A stretch of DNA of 64,000 nucleotides from CAZTHK01 sp964613215 (GTDB taxonomy: Bacteria > Krumholzibacteriota > Krumholzibacteriia > Krumholzibacteriales > CAZTHK01), in contig CAZTHK010000003.1 in NCBI GenBank assembly GCA_964613215.1, positions 62,001 through 126,000 on the forward strand, given 5' to 3'. This document shows, one piece after another, positions 15,240-24,575 of the stretch (positions within the stretch are counted from its first letter, which is position 1; each line of letters begins with the position of its first letter). The position numbers were made by a program, and so were the translations under genes. The notes under the pieces were generated by a model, which was given only the letters and a program-made list of their open reading frames with translations, was not told the DNA's origin and ran no database searches.

Positions 15240-16775
15240 GTGGGAAAAGTAAAAAAAGAAATAGTAATTAATTATACCCAGCGTGAAGTCAGAATAGCGA
15301 TGCTGGAAAATGGCGTGCTGGTAGAGCTCCTGATTGAGCGGGAGGACAGCAGGCGGACTGTTGGTGATATCTACCGGGGCAGGATAAATGCAGTAATACC
15401 CGGCATTCAGGCTGCCTTTGTGGATATCGGCAAGGAGAAGGCCGCCTTCCTGCATGTCAGCGATGTAGCTACCGGTTCGCTGGACCCGGATATGCTGGAT
15501 GATGAGGATGTTGATCTGAAGGGGATGAAGAAGGGGGAGTATCCCCCCATAGAGAATCTGCTCAGGAAGGGCCAGGACATACTGGTTCAGGTACGTAAGG
15601 AGGCTATCGGCACCAAGGGGCCCAGAGTTTCCTCCCAGCTTTCCCTTCCCGGCCGTTTTGCCGTACTCATGCCAGGTCTTAATCATGTGGGTGTGAGCAA
15701 GCAGATCATGAACCGGCGGGAGAGAAGAAGGTTGCGCGATGTTGCCAGGAAGTATAAGCCCAGGGGTGCATCTGTAATAATCCGGACCGCCGGAAGCGGG
15801 GTGAGTGGGGGACAGATCAAGGAGGATATCAAGTATCTGGAGAGGCTCTGGAATGATATCGAGAAGAAGAGCAGCAAGGTGACACCGCCGGCTCTGGTCC
15901 ATCAGGATGTGGACATGACCGTGTTTGCACTCCGGGACCAGGTTTCGGACGATGTGAACAGGATTGTGATAGATAACAAGGAGCAGCATGACAAGCTAAA
16001 GTCATATCTCAAGACCTTCGCTCCCAAGCTTGCTCCCAGGGTGAATCTCTACAAGAAAAAGGCTCCCATATTCGATCACTATAAGGTGGAGGATGAAATT
16101 GAAAAGACTCTGGAACGGAAGATATGGTTGAGGAAGGGGGGATATCTGGTTATCGAGCAGACCGAGGCACTGGTTTCCATAGATGTCAATACCGGCAGGT
16201 ATACAGGGAAGAAGAACCAGGAGGAAACCATTCTGGAAACAAACCTGATTGCCGCCCGGGAAATCGCCAGGCAGTTGCGGCTGCGGGACATCGGGGGGAT
16301 AATTGTGGTCGATTTCATCGATATGGAGAGGGAGTCCAATCGGAGGAAGGTATACAACGAGTTCAGGAGGATGCTCAGGCAGGACCGGTCGAGGGCCAGG
16401 GTATACCCGGTCAGCGACCTGGGGCTTATCGAGGTAAGCAGAAAGAGGGTAAGACCCAGTCTGCTCCACTACTACAGCGATGAATGTCCCTACTGTGACG
16501 GGAGTGGTAAGGTTTTGAGCATAGAATCAATGGCCATGAAGATTGAACACTGGATTCGCAGGATCGGCTCGCTGAGAAAGGAAAAGAGAATTCAGTTCAG
16601 GGTGAATCCTCTGCTGGGTATTTTTATCCGGGAGAAGAGAGCCCGGAATATCGATGACCTGGGCGTAAAGTTCGGACTGGATATCGATATAGTGGACGAT
16701 CCCAGAATGCACCGGGAAGATTTCGAGGTATACTCTGGAGACGGAGAGCGGAATATAAAGGCTGATTTTCAGTAA
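15240..16775 (+). CDS. rng: Ribonuclease G
   Basis: 511 residues, the length of RNase G without the long RNase E scaffold tail. It has an N-terminal S1 RNA-binding domain (about 35-125), the catalytic Mg-binding aspartates in VSIDVNTG and VVDFIDM (about residues 315 and 357), and the zinc-link C-x-x-C in CPYCDGSG (about 416-419). It cuts single-stranded A/U-rich RNA in rRNA maturation and mRNA decay. GTG 15240. In many genomes rplU-rpmA follow directly; here they lie 25 kb away. Confidence 0.96.
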   Translation: MGKVKKEIVINYTQREVRIAMLENGVLVELLIEREDSRRTVGDIYRGRINAVIPGIQAAFVDIGKEKAAFLHVSDVATGSLDPDMLDDEDVDLKGMKKGEYPPIENLLRKGQDILVQVRKEAIGTKGPRVSSQLSLPGRFAVLMPGLNHVGVSKQIMNRRERRRLRDVARKYKPRGASVIIRTAGSGVSGGQIKEDIKYLERLWNDIEKKSSKVTPPALVHQDVDMTVFALRDQVSDDVNRIVIDNKEQHDKLKSYLKTFAPKLAPRVNLYKKKAPIFDHYKVEDEIEKTLERKIWLRKGGYLVIEQTEALVSIDVNTGRYTGKKNQEETILETNLIAAREIARQLRLRDIGGIIVVDFIDMERESNRRKVYNEFRRMLRQDRSRARVYPVSDLGLIEVSRKRVRPSLLHYYSDECPYCDGSGKVLSIESMAMKIEHWIRRIGSLRKEKRIQFRVNPLLGIFIREKRARNIDDLGVKFGLDIDIVDDPRMHREDFEVYSGDGERNIKADFQ

Positions 16776-16890
16776 TATAATTAATTTTTATAAACTAATT
16801 GCCGGACTGGTAGAACCAGCAGGCAGGAAGGATGCCGTTTACTGCCGGGATGTTCCGCCAGTGAACTATGACAAGAACAGGGGGGCAATT

Positions 16891-18918
16891 ATGAAAAAAT
16901 GGCGGGTGTTTTTGATTACAGTGCTGAGCTTAATGGCGATATACCCAACGGCACTCCGGGCGGGAGTGCCCATGAAGCCGGAGGATCTCTACCGGATCGA
17001 CTTCATCGGTGATCCCCGGCTTTCACCGGATGGCAGGTGGATAGCATTTACCAGGTATGACGGGGATGTGGAGAAGAATGCCACCGGCAGCGATATCTGG
17101 CTTATTCCCGCGGAGGGAGGAGAACCGGTTAAATTCACCAGCAGCAGCCGTGCCGATCATTCTCCCCGGTGGTCTCCGGATGGAAAGACTATTGCCTTTA
17201 TCTCCGGCCGTGACGGCGAATCCAATATCTATCTGATAAGGGTAGCCGGCGGGGAGGCTCGAAAGCTTACCTCTTCATCCTCCCCCTTGAGCTCGCCGTT
17301 CTGGTCGGATGACGGGAGATATATCATTTGCACTTCCCGTGTGCTTCCTCAGGGAAAGTCTCCCCGGGAGAACTGGACTGAAGATGAACTCCCGGAATGT
17401 CAAGCCAGAACCATCGATCATCTTCTGTTCCGCCAGTGGAACAGGTGGCTGGGGGATAAGAGGAATCATCTCTTTATGGTGGATGTGGAAACAGGTGAGA
17501 TGAAGGACCTCACTCCCGGAGATGAGGATGTCCCTCCGGTATCATTATCAGGTTCTCATGATTTCGATATCTCACCAGACGGCGGTGAGGTCTGCTATGT
17601 TAAGAATACAGATCCCATGCCTGCGGTAAGCACCAATCATGATATTTACATCCTGGATACGGAAACCATGGAGGAGACCAGGATAACGCCCAATCCTGCC
17701 CTGGACAGCAGCCCCCGCTACTCGCCCTGTGGCCGGTACATTGCTTACCGGGCTATGGAGAAACCGGGATATGAATCCGACCGGGCCTGCCTGGTGGTTT
17801 ATGACAGGAAGAAGGCCAAACGGATCCGGTTAACCGGCAGCCTGGACCGTTCGGTAAGACAGATACTGTGGGAGCCCGGGGGGGATTACCTCTACTTCAC
17901 CGCCAGGGACCGGGGACGGTGTTCCATCTACCGTGTGAACATGAAGGGTAATGTGGAGAGGCTGTCCCGCCGGGGATACAGCAGTGATCTGGATATAACG
18001 CCGGACGGAGAGAAGCTGGTTTTTGTGCGCTCATACAGCCATCTTCCCCCCGAGCTGTACTCCCTTCCCTCTTCCGGTGGTGAAGCTGTGCAGCTGACCT
18101 CCATCAATTCCGGACTGGCCAGTCAGCTGGATCTTCCCCCCCTGGAGGAGTTCTGGTTCGAGGGGGCGGAAGGAGACAGCGTACATGGATTCATCCAGAA
18201 ACCGCCCGGATTCGAACCGGGTAGCCGTTATCCGGTAGTATTGTGCATTCACGGTGGACCTCAGGGGATGTGGGCGGACAGTTTCATGTCCCGCTGGTTT
18301 ACCTTCCAGCTGATATGTTCACCCGGCTATGTGGGCGTTTTCATTAATCCCCGGGGTAGTGCCGGGTACAACTCGACCTTCCGGGAACAGGTCAGCAGAG
18401 ATTACGGAGGAAGATGCTACCGGGATCTTATGAAGGGGCTGGATTATGTTATAGAGAATTACGATTATATAGATTCTGACAGGCAGGCGGCCATAGGGGG
18501 ATCATTCGGGGGTTATTCGGTCAACTGGATCATTGGCAAAACCGACAGGTTTTCATGTACGGTGAGTCATGCCGGCCTGTACAATCTGATCAGTTTCTAC
18601 GGAGCCACCGAGGAGCTGTGGTTCCCCCGGTGGGATATGGGTAAGAGCCCCTGGGAGGAGCCTGAGTTATACCACCGGTGGTCTCCCCACCGGCTGGCCG
18701 GCGAGTTCGAGACTCCCACTCTGATAATTCATGGGCAGCGGGACTACCGGGTCCCCTTCGCGGAGAGCCTTCAGCTCTTTACTGCACTGAAGAGACAGAA
18801 AGTGCCGGCCAGGTTAGTGGTTTTCCCCGATGAGGGGCATGTTATTTCCAAGCCGCAGAACAACATACGATGGTGGAGGGAAATACACCGGTGGCTGGGA
18901 AAATATCTTAAAAATTAG
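16891..18918 (+). CDS. Exported S9-family peptidase (acylaminoacyl/dipeptidyl peptidase)
   Basis: 675 residues from ATG 16891, chosen because MKKWRVFLITVLSLMAIYPT is a clear signal peptide; the upstream GTG at 16861 would bury it. TolB/WD-like repeats with SPDGR, SPDGK and SPCGR motifs form the N-terminal propeller (about 40-390). The alpha/beta-hydrolase domain carries Ser538 (GGSFGGYS), Asp618 (QRDYRVP) and His650 (DEGHVI). S9C peptidases remove residues from short peptides. The signal peptide places it in the periplasm, perhaps for nutrient peptide use. Monocistronic. Confidence 0.93.
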   Translation: MKKWRVFLITVLSLMAIYPTALRAGVPMKPEDLYRIDFIGDPRLSPDGRWIAFTRYDGDVEKNATGSDIWLIPAEGGEPVKFTSSSRADHSPRWSPDGKTIAFISGRDGESNIYLIRVAGGEARKLTSSSSPLSSPFWSDDGRYIICTSRVLPQGKSPRENWTEDELPECQARTIDHLLFRQWNRWLGDKRNHLFMVDVETGEMKDLTPGDEDVPPVSLSGSHDFDISPDGGEVCYVKNTDPMPAVSTNHDIYILDTETMEETRITPNPALDSSPRYSPCGRYIAYRAMEKPGYESDRACLVVYDRKKAKRIRLTGSLDRSVRQILWEPGGDYLYFTARDRGRCSIYRVNMKGNVERLSRRGYSSDLDITPDGEKLVFVRSYSHLPPELYSLPSSGGEAVQLTSINSGLASQLDLPPLEEFWFEGAEGDSVHGFIQKPPGFEPGSRYPVVLCIHGGPQGMWADSFMSRWFTFQLICSPGYVGVFINPRGSAGYNSTFREQVSRDYGGRCYRDLMKGLDYVIENYDYIDSDRQAAIGGSFGGYSVNWIIGKTDRFSCTVSHAGLYNLISFYGATEELWFPRWDMGKSPWEEPELYHRWSPHRLAGEFETPTLIIHGQRDYRVPFAESLQLFTALKRQKVPARLVVFPDEGHVISKPQNNIRWWREIHRWLGKYLKN

Positions 18919-19559
18919 CCCTGATTAATAATATTATTTAAACAGGGTGTCTATTTGACTATTCAGCGAAGCTTTCTCTCCCCAATGTTCGGTCCGGTAA
19001 CCGTAACAGCCGTGGAAAAAGGGAGGTACAGGGTGGCGGGATTGCATGTCCGGAAATGATGATTCTGGCGGATTGGATTCATGAAGGTGCGGAGCTTTGC
19101 ATTGGCGGAGCAACCTGTTTCCCGGTAATATTATAATTACTCAACCGGCGGTTGAGGGTAATCAACCGGAGGGGGAACATTCGCTGTTACTTCCATCGCC
19201 CCCCGGCTTCCATCGCAGTCCCCTTATAACCGATTCCCATTCTCCCCTCTTCCAGGCGGGGTTGTGGATCTCCTTCATTTGCTCAGCGTAGTTTCTGAGA
19301 TCAGATTCCAGACTCAGGAGCTGTTTCTCTTCTCCGGGGATGGTGGAATGGGGATGGTGCTGCATGATGGTCCGGTATATTTTATTGACACCCCCGGATG
19401 AAGGGGGCATAATGATATCCGGGGACCGACCGCCGGCTTAATTAAATCCTGTATCCCTGCAGCAGGACTGGCACGGGAGGTCTGGATTTTCTTCTGCAGG
19501 GGGATTAATATCATTAAAGCCCTCCCGGTTACACCGATAACTGTATAGAGGGCTTGGAT
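18919..19559. other. 641-bp intergenic region, no firm gene
   Basis: No plus-strand gene is supported. On the minus strand an 82-codon frame (19162-19410) encodes a partly helical peptide with LLSLESDLRNYAEQMKEIH. It lacks a convincing ribosome site and recognisable family, and could be a small gene or chance. ATAATATTATTTAA at 18926 is A+T-rich but no terminator is clear. Confidence 0.35.
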
Positions 19560-22500
19560 ATGTCAGATAAAACTGAAAATATAACCGGGTGGGGGAAGAA
19601 TAATTCTGAAGAGTTTCTCGACAGGAGGGGAGAGTTGGACGTCGGAGGGGAGCGCTTCCTCCGGGATATCTTTGATGCTATAACCGACGGGATAATGGTC
19701 CTGGACAGGAAGCATAATATTATTAAAGCAAACATGTGGATGGAGGAGAGATATCCCGGAGAGCTTCCCCTGGAGGGAAAGAAGTGCTACCGGCTGCATC
19801 ATAATAAGGATGAACCCTGCCCCTGGTGTCCGGTGCCGGAATCCCGCAGAAGCGGCAGGAAATGCACCAGGATAATTGCTCGTCCCGGCCCTGATAATCC
19901 GGAGAGATGGCTGGAGCTCAGCACCTACCCAGGAAGGGATGAAGATGGAAATATTATCGGTGTAGTTGAGTATGTGAAGGACATCTCTGCACTGAAACGA
20001 ACAGAGCTGGCACTGCAGGGAAGTGAAGTGAGGTTGAGAAGTATTCTGGAATCATCGCCCGATTGCATCACTGTTACCGATCTCGACGGAAATATTACCG
20101 ACTGCAACGTTGCCACCCTCCGTCTGCTGGGTGCCTCCCGGAGAGAGGAACTTATGGGGAAGAATTGTTTTGGATTCTTTTCCGGTGAGTACGGAGAGAA
20201 AGCCCGGAGAAATACCATCAAAACCATCCAAAGCGGGGGTATCAGAAATGTGGAATATAACCTTACCAGGATAGATGGGAGTGAAGTGGCCGTAGAGCTT
20301 TCGGCCAGTGTGTTAAGGAACGAAGAGGGTGATCCAACCGGCCTGGTAACAGTAACAAGGGATATCACAGAACGCAAGAAGGCGGAGCAGCAGCTCTCCT
20401 TCCAGGCTATGCTGCTGGATCAGATAGAGGACAAGGTGACTGCCACCGATCTGGATGGGAAAATAACCTACGTCAATCAGGCGGAATGCAGGGCTCTGGA
20501 TAGAAGCTGGCGGGATATAATAGGAGAATCGGTGGAGTCCTTCGGGGATGATCCTGAAAAAGGGGCCACTCAGCGGGAAATAATTGAAACCACCATAACA
20601 GAGGGAAAGTGGCGTGGAGAGGTGGTCAATTACGCCGGGGACGGACGGGAGATAATTCTGGATTCACGCACACAGTTGATCAGGGATAAAGAGGGAAATC
20701 CTGTGGGAATGGTGGGAATCAGTACCGATATCACCGGGAGGAAGGCTATTGAAGAGGAGAGAGAAAATTATCTGGGGGAACTGAAATTTATTGCAGACAT
20801 TATGATGAAGATAAACCGCCCGGATGACATAGATGAAATGTGTTGTGTAATAGGAGAGGCGGTGCATTCGGTTAATCCGGAGTCCTATGTTACGGTTTCG
20901 CTTTACGATCGATCTGCCGATTCTATCAGGATCCGGTCTATTTCCGGTATGGATGAATACTACCAGGGGGTCAGTCAAATTCTTGGAGGAGACCCCATAT
21001 CTGCTACCGCTATTCCGAATGATCTGGATGAATCTGAATTTATGACTGATACCGGAAAGATAGAGAAGATACCGGGTGGGATATATGGCCTTACAAACAG
21101 GAGGATAAGCCGGGATAAATGCGAAAGAGTGGAGAAGATTCTGGGGGTTAAGGAATGTTATGCTGTGATTATCGCACCGGCTGGAAATCCCATGGGTGAT
21201 ATATCTATTTTGACCACTAAAGAAGATGAAATTAAATACAAATCTGCAATCGAGACCCTGGCCAGGCATTTCTCTGTGCTCCTTCAGCGCAAATGGGCCA
21301 GGGATGACCTCAAGGAGAAGGAGGAGTTGCTGATAAATGTGCTCGAATCGATGAGGGAGGGGATTCTGGTTCTGGATACAGGCTTTTGCTATACCTACTG
21401 GAACAGGAGTATGGAGGGTATCTCCGGGTTACCCAGGGAGAAGGCACTGGGTAAAAAGGCCTGGGAAGCGTTTCCATTCCTTGAGAAGAATATAAAGAGT
21501 GCTATGGAGAGTGCCATGATGGGTGAGGTCATAACCGACGAGGAGCTGAAGTACCGGTTGCCGGAGGGCGGGTCAGGGTGGACGGTGGAAAGCTACTATC
21601 CTCTCAGGGATACAGAGGGGAATATTTCGGGTATTGTGGGTGTAATAGAGGACATTACCGATAAGAAAAAAAACCGGGATGAGAAGGAGAAGCTGGAGAA
21701 GCAGCTTCAGCGGGCCCAGAAACTGGAGACCATCGGCACTCTGGCCGGAGGAATAGCCCACGATTTCAACAATATACTGACCCCTATTCTCGGTTATACC
21801 GATATGGCTCTCTCCAGTGTGCCCGAATCAGATCCCATTCACAGAGATCTGGAGGAAATATTTAACGGAGCCAACAGGGCAAGGGACCTGGTTAGACAGA
21901 TACTCACCTTCAGCCGGCAGAGTGAGAGTGAGAAAAAGCCCCTGAATCTGAGTGTGATAGTCAAGGAGGCGCTTAAACTGATGAGGTCCTCCATTCCGTC
22001 TACCATCCAAATCAGAAGTATCATAGATCCATCCTGCGGAAAGATACTTGCAGATGCTACCCAGATGCACCAGCTGATTGTGAATCTCTGTACCAACGCC
22101 TTTCAGGCTATGGAGGATCGGGGGGGAGTGCTCACAGTGGAGTTAAAACAGGCTAATATAGATTCAAGCAAAGCCGGTTACTACCACAACCTGAATGAGG
22201 GGGAGTATCTTAAGCTATCGGTTATGGATACCGGAGAGGGAATGAGCCAGAAAACCATGGAGCGGGTATTCGAACCCTTCTTCACCACCAAGGAGGCAGG
22301 AAAGGGTACCGGAATGGGACTTTCCATTGTTCACGGAATAGTCAAGGGCCATAATGGGGAGGTCACCTTTTCCAGTATCAAGGGGGAGGGATCCACCTTT
22401 ACCGTTTATTTGCCGGTTATGAAGGGTGAGCAGGAGGTGGAAGAAGAGAGTATGGAATCCCTGCCGGGTGGAGATGAATCCATAATGTTAGTGGATGATG

Positions 22501-22838
22501 ACAGGCTGGTATCCGGGGTGTTGAGCAAGATTCTGAGTCGATTGGGCTATTCCGTAGAGGTAAATAATAGCAGTGTGGATGCGCTGGGCAGTTTCCGGCG
22601 GAATCCTGACGGCTACGACCTGGTGATTACCGATCTTACCATGCCTGATATGACCGGCACCGGCCTGGCTGAGAGGCTCGGTGAGTGTGATCCGGGGATT
22701 CCGGTCATTCTGATAACCGGCTACGGAGATAAAATTCCGGATGATACCGGGAAGGGTAGTACCATCAGGGAAGTCATCGCTAAGCCGGTGAGGATGCACC
22801 ATCTCGCCTCCAAGGTCAGGGAAGTGCTGGATAGTTAG
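19560..22838 (+). CDS. Soluble multi-PAS hybrid histidine kinase with receiver
   Basis: 1092 residues, no membrane segment. In order: a PAS domain (about 35-150) with a Cys/His cluster (KKCYRLHHNKDEPCPWCP), PAS domains at about 155-280 and 280-400, a GAF-like domain (about 400-570), another PAS (about 580-700), HisKA with His734 (GGIAHDFNNIL), HATPase (FEPFFTTKEAGKGTGMG) and a C-terminal receiver with Asp1025 (VITDLTMPDM). It should sense cytoplasmic signals and pass phosphate to its own receiver. No DNA-binding partner is adjacent, so its output is unknown. ATG 19560 follows GAGGG by seven bases. Confidence 0.92.
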   Translation: MSDKTENITGWGKNNSEEFLDRRGELDVGGERFLRDIFDAITDGIMVLDRKHNIIKANMWMEERYPGELPLEGKKCYRLHHNKDEPCPWCPVPESRRSGRKCTRIIARPGPDNPERWLELSTYPGRDEDGNIIGVVEYVKDISALKRTELALQGSEVRLRSILESSPDCITVTDLDGNITDCNVATLRLLGASRREELMGKNCFGFFSGEYGEKARRNTIKTIQSGGIRNVEYNLTRIDGSEVAVELSASVLRNEEGDPTGLVTVTRDITERKKAEQQLSFQAMLLDQIEDKVTATDLDGKITYVNQAECRALDRSWRDIIGESVESFGDDPEKGATQREIIETTITEGKWRGEVVNYAGDGREIILDSRTQLIRDKEGNPVGMVGISTDITGRKAIEEERENYLGELKFIADIMMKINRPDDIDEMCCVIGEAVHSVNPESYVTVSLYDRSADSIRIRSISGMDEYYQGVSQILGGDPISATAIPNDLDESEFMTDTGKIEKIPGGIYGLTNRRISRDKCERVEKILGVKECYAVIIAPAGNPMGDISILTTKEDEIKYKSAIETLARHFSVLLQRKWARDDLKEKEELLINVLESMREGILVLDTGFCYTYWNRSMEGISGLPREKALGKKAWEAFPFLEKNIKSAMESAMMGEVITDEELKYRLPEGGSGWTVESYYPLRDTEGNISGIVGVIEDITDKKKNRDEKEKLEKQLQRAQKLETIGTLAGGIAHDFNNILTPILGYTDMALSSVPESDPIHRDLEEIFNGANRARDLVRQILTFSRQSESEKKPLNLSVIVKEALKLMRSSIPSTIQIRSIIDPSCGKILADATQMHQLIVNLCTNAFQAMEDRGGVLTVELKQANIDSSKAGYYHNLNEGEYLKLSVMDTGEGMSQKTMERVFEPFFTTKEAGKGTGMGLSIVHGIVKGHNGEVTFSSIKGEGSTFTVYLPVMKGEQEVEEESMESLPGGDESIMLVDDDRLVSGVLSKILSRLGYSVEVNNSSVDALGSFRRNPDGYDLVITDLTMPDMTGTGLAERLGECDPGIPVILITGYGDKIPDDTGKGSTIREVIAKPVRMHHLASKVREVLDS

Positions 22839-23056
22839 CGGGTTTGTTATCCTGCACTACTGGATACAATGGAATAAGGATTTTGTCATTCAAGCATGCC
22901 TATCACCGGCTCAATGCGGATATGGAGTCTGCCGGTATGGATATATATCACTGAATTGATCCTATTGCGGGGGTTGCAGGTATGGAATCCTGCCCCCGGA
23001 TTTGTAATATTACAGAGAATATCGGAGCGGATGGATTTATAGAAGCTCAATAAGAA

Positions 23057-24187
23057 TTATCCCTGAATATCCAGATTGGTCAGTCCCGCCTCCCGGGCCC
23101 ACCTTATGGCCTGCTGGAACTCCTTCCTGGTAAGAGGCCGGTCGATATCGGGATACTGATGGGCCCTGTACATGGGCCGGTACTGTGACATCAAATTAAC
23201 ATAGGTATTCCCGGGAAGATTCTTGCTTATCCACTCCATCACCCTGTCGGTCCCGCTCACGTTGTTCGGCATTACCAGGTGCCTTATCATGAGGCCCCGG
23301 TAGATCAGGCCATCCCCGGCCGGGTGGGCTGTCCCCACCTGACGGTGCATTTCCAGCAGTGCATCCCTGGCCATTACCGGATAACGTTCGGCGCCGGCTG
23401 AATATTTGGCCGCCATCTCCGGGCTGTGATATTTGAAGTCGGGAAGATAGATATCCACAATTCCGTCCAGCATACGTAGAATCTCCAGCCGCTCCCATCC
23501 ACAGGTGTTGTAAACCAGCGGGAGGGTCAGCCCCTGCCCGGCTGCTTCGTCCAGAGCCAGGACTATGTGGGGGGCGTAGTGGGTGGGGGTTACCACGTTG
23601 ATATTGTTGCAGCCGATCTCCTGCAGGTATAACATCATGTCAGCCAGGTCACCGATGCTCTTCTCACTGCCCTCCCCCCCGTGGCTTATCTGCCAGTTGA
23701 TACAGAAAACACACCTCAGCCCGCAGTGGCTGAAGAATATGGTTCCCGAACCGCCCGAACCTACCAGGGGCGCCTCCTCCCCGAAGTGGGGATGAGCTGA
23801 ATTTACCACCAGCTTTGAGGTGGCCCGGCAGATACCTCTTTCCCCCTCCATTCTGTTTACCCGGCAGTTACGGGGGCACAGCCGGCATTCCTTCATGATA
23901 TCCCAGAGCTTTTCTCCCCGTTGTTTTAGTTCGCCGCTCCGGTGCAGTTCAAGATAGGGTGGAGCGTAAACACCGGGCCCGCCGGGGAGCCCGTTCTGAC
24001 CCGGGTTTGATATGCTATTCGCATTTCCCCCGCCCCCGCTGGATGTATCTCCCTCTAGTAATTGCTTAAGTGAAGGATTGTCTCTTCCGGCGGAACGGTC
24101 GGGAAAGATAAGGGCTGCCGGCAGGGAGCCGGCCAGGGCAAGTATGAATGAGTCACGCAGGAATTCTCTTCTGGTGTGTCTTGACAT
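23057..24187 (-). CDS. PflX-like radical SAM protein with Tat signal
   Basis: 376 residues. It has a twin-arginine motif at the N-terminus (TRREFLRDSF) with a hydrophobic stretch to about residue 28, then a low-complexity Gly/Ser/Asn linker. A Cys cluster (C101-x2-C-x3-C108 ... C120) is followed by the radical SAM triad C155-x3-C159-x2-C162 (CGLRCVFC). The core matches the PflX/COG1313 group, related to pyruvate formate-lyase activating enzyme. A Tat signal implies folded export to the periplasm, unusual for a radical SAM enzyme that needs SAM and a reductant. It stands alone, divergent from the amidohydrolase gene. The substrate is unknown. Confidence 0.85.
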   Translation of the reverse strand: MSRHTRREFLRDSFILALAGSLPAALIFPDRSAGRDNPSLKQLLEGDTSSGGGGNANSISNPGQNGLPGGPGVYAPPYLELHRSGELKQRGEKLWDIMKECRLCPRNCRVNRMEGERGICRATSKLVVNSAHPHFGEEAPLVGSGGSGTIFFSHCGLRCVFCINWQISHGGEGSEKSIGDLADMMLYLQEIGCNNINVVTPTHYAPHIVLALDEAAGQGLTLPLVYNTCGWERLEILRMLDGIVDIYLPDFKYHSPEMAAKYSAGAERYPVMARDALLEMHRQVGTAHPAGDGLIYRGLMIRHLVMPNNVSGTDRVMEWISKNLPGNTYVNLMSQYRPMYRAHQYPDIDRPLTRKEFQQAIRWAREAGLTNLDIQG

Positions 24188-24575
24188 GGTCTTTCCCCCT
24201 CAAGTACAGGCCTTTATTAATAATATGAGATGCAATTCATTAATTCAAAAAATTTATTATCTGACAGATATTAATTTATCTCCGGTTGAAGGCGCCTTGA
24301 TACTATTTTCAGACAGGGAGAACCGGCATTATTAATGGATGAGAAGGCCCGGCTGCCTGTTCCTGGTGAACGTACATTGATTTTCGGGCCTGTGTTCTTA
24401 TTACTTGCTTGATTCGGGTGCAACCTCATCCCATACAGAGATGTATTTATCAGAGTCCGGGCAAATGCTATTATAATACGTTATTAAAACTGTCAGATTG
24501 GGAAAAGGAAATTCTTGTAAAATTTCATACAGGGGTAATAGTATGTAATTTTAAAACTGAAAAAAGGAGGCATCC
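24188..24575. other. 388-bp divergent promoter region
   Basis: Lies between divergent genes. TATAAT at 24472-24477 is a plausible -10 box for the amidohydrolase gene, but no good -35 is present. The half nearest the radical SAM gene is A+T-rich. No gene is supported. Confidence 0.4.

Noticed and set aside
19162..19410. 82-codon minus-strand frame as a gene
   Set aside because: No family, weak ribosome site and no conserved context; noted only in the intergenic entry.
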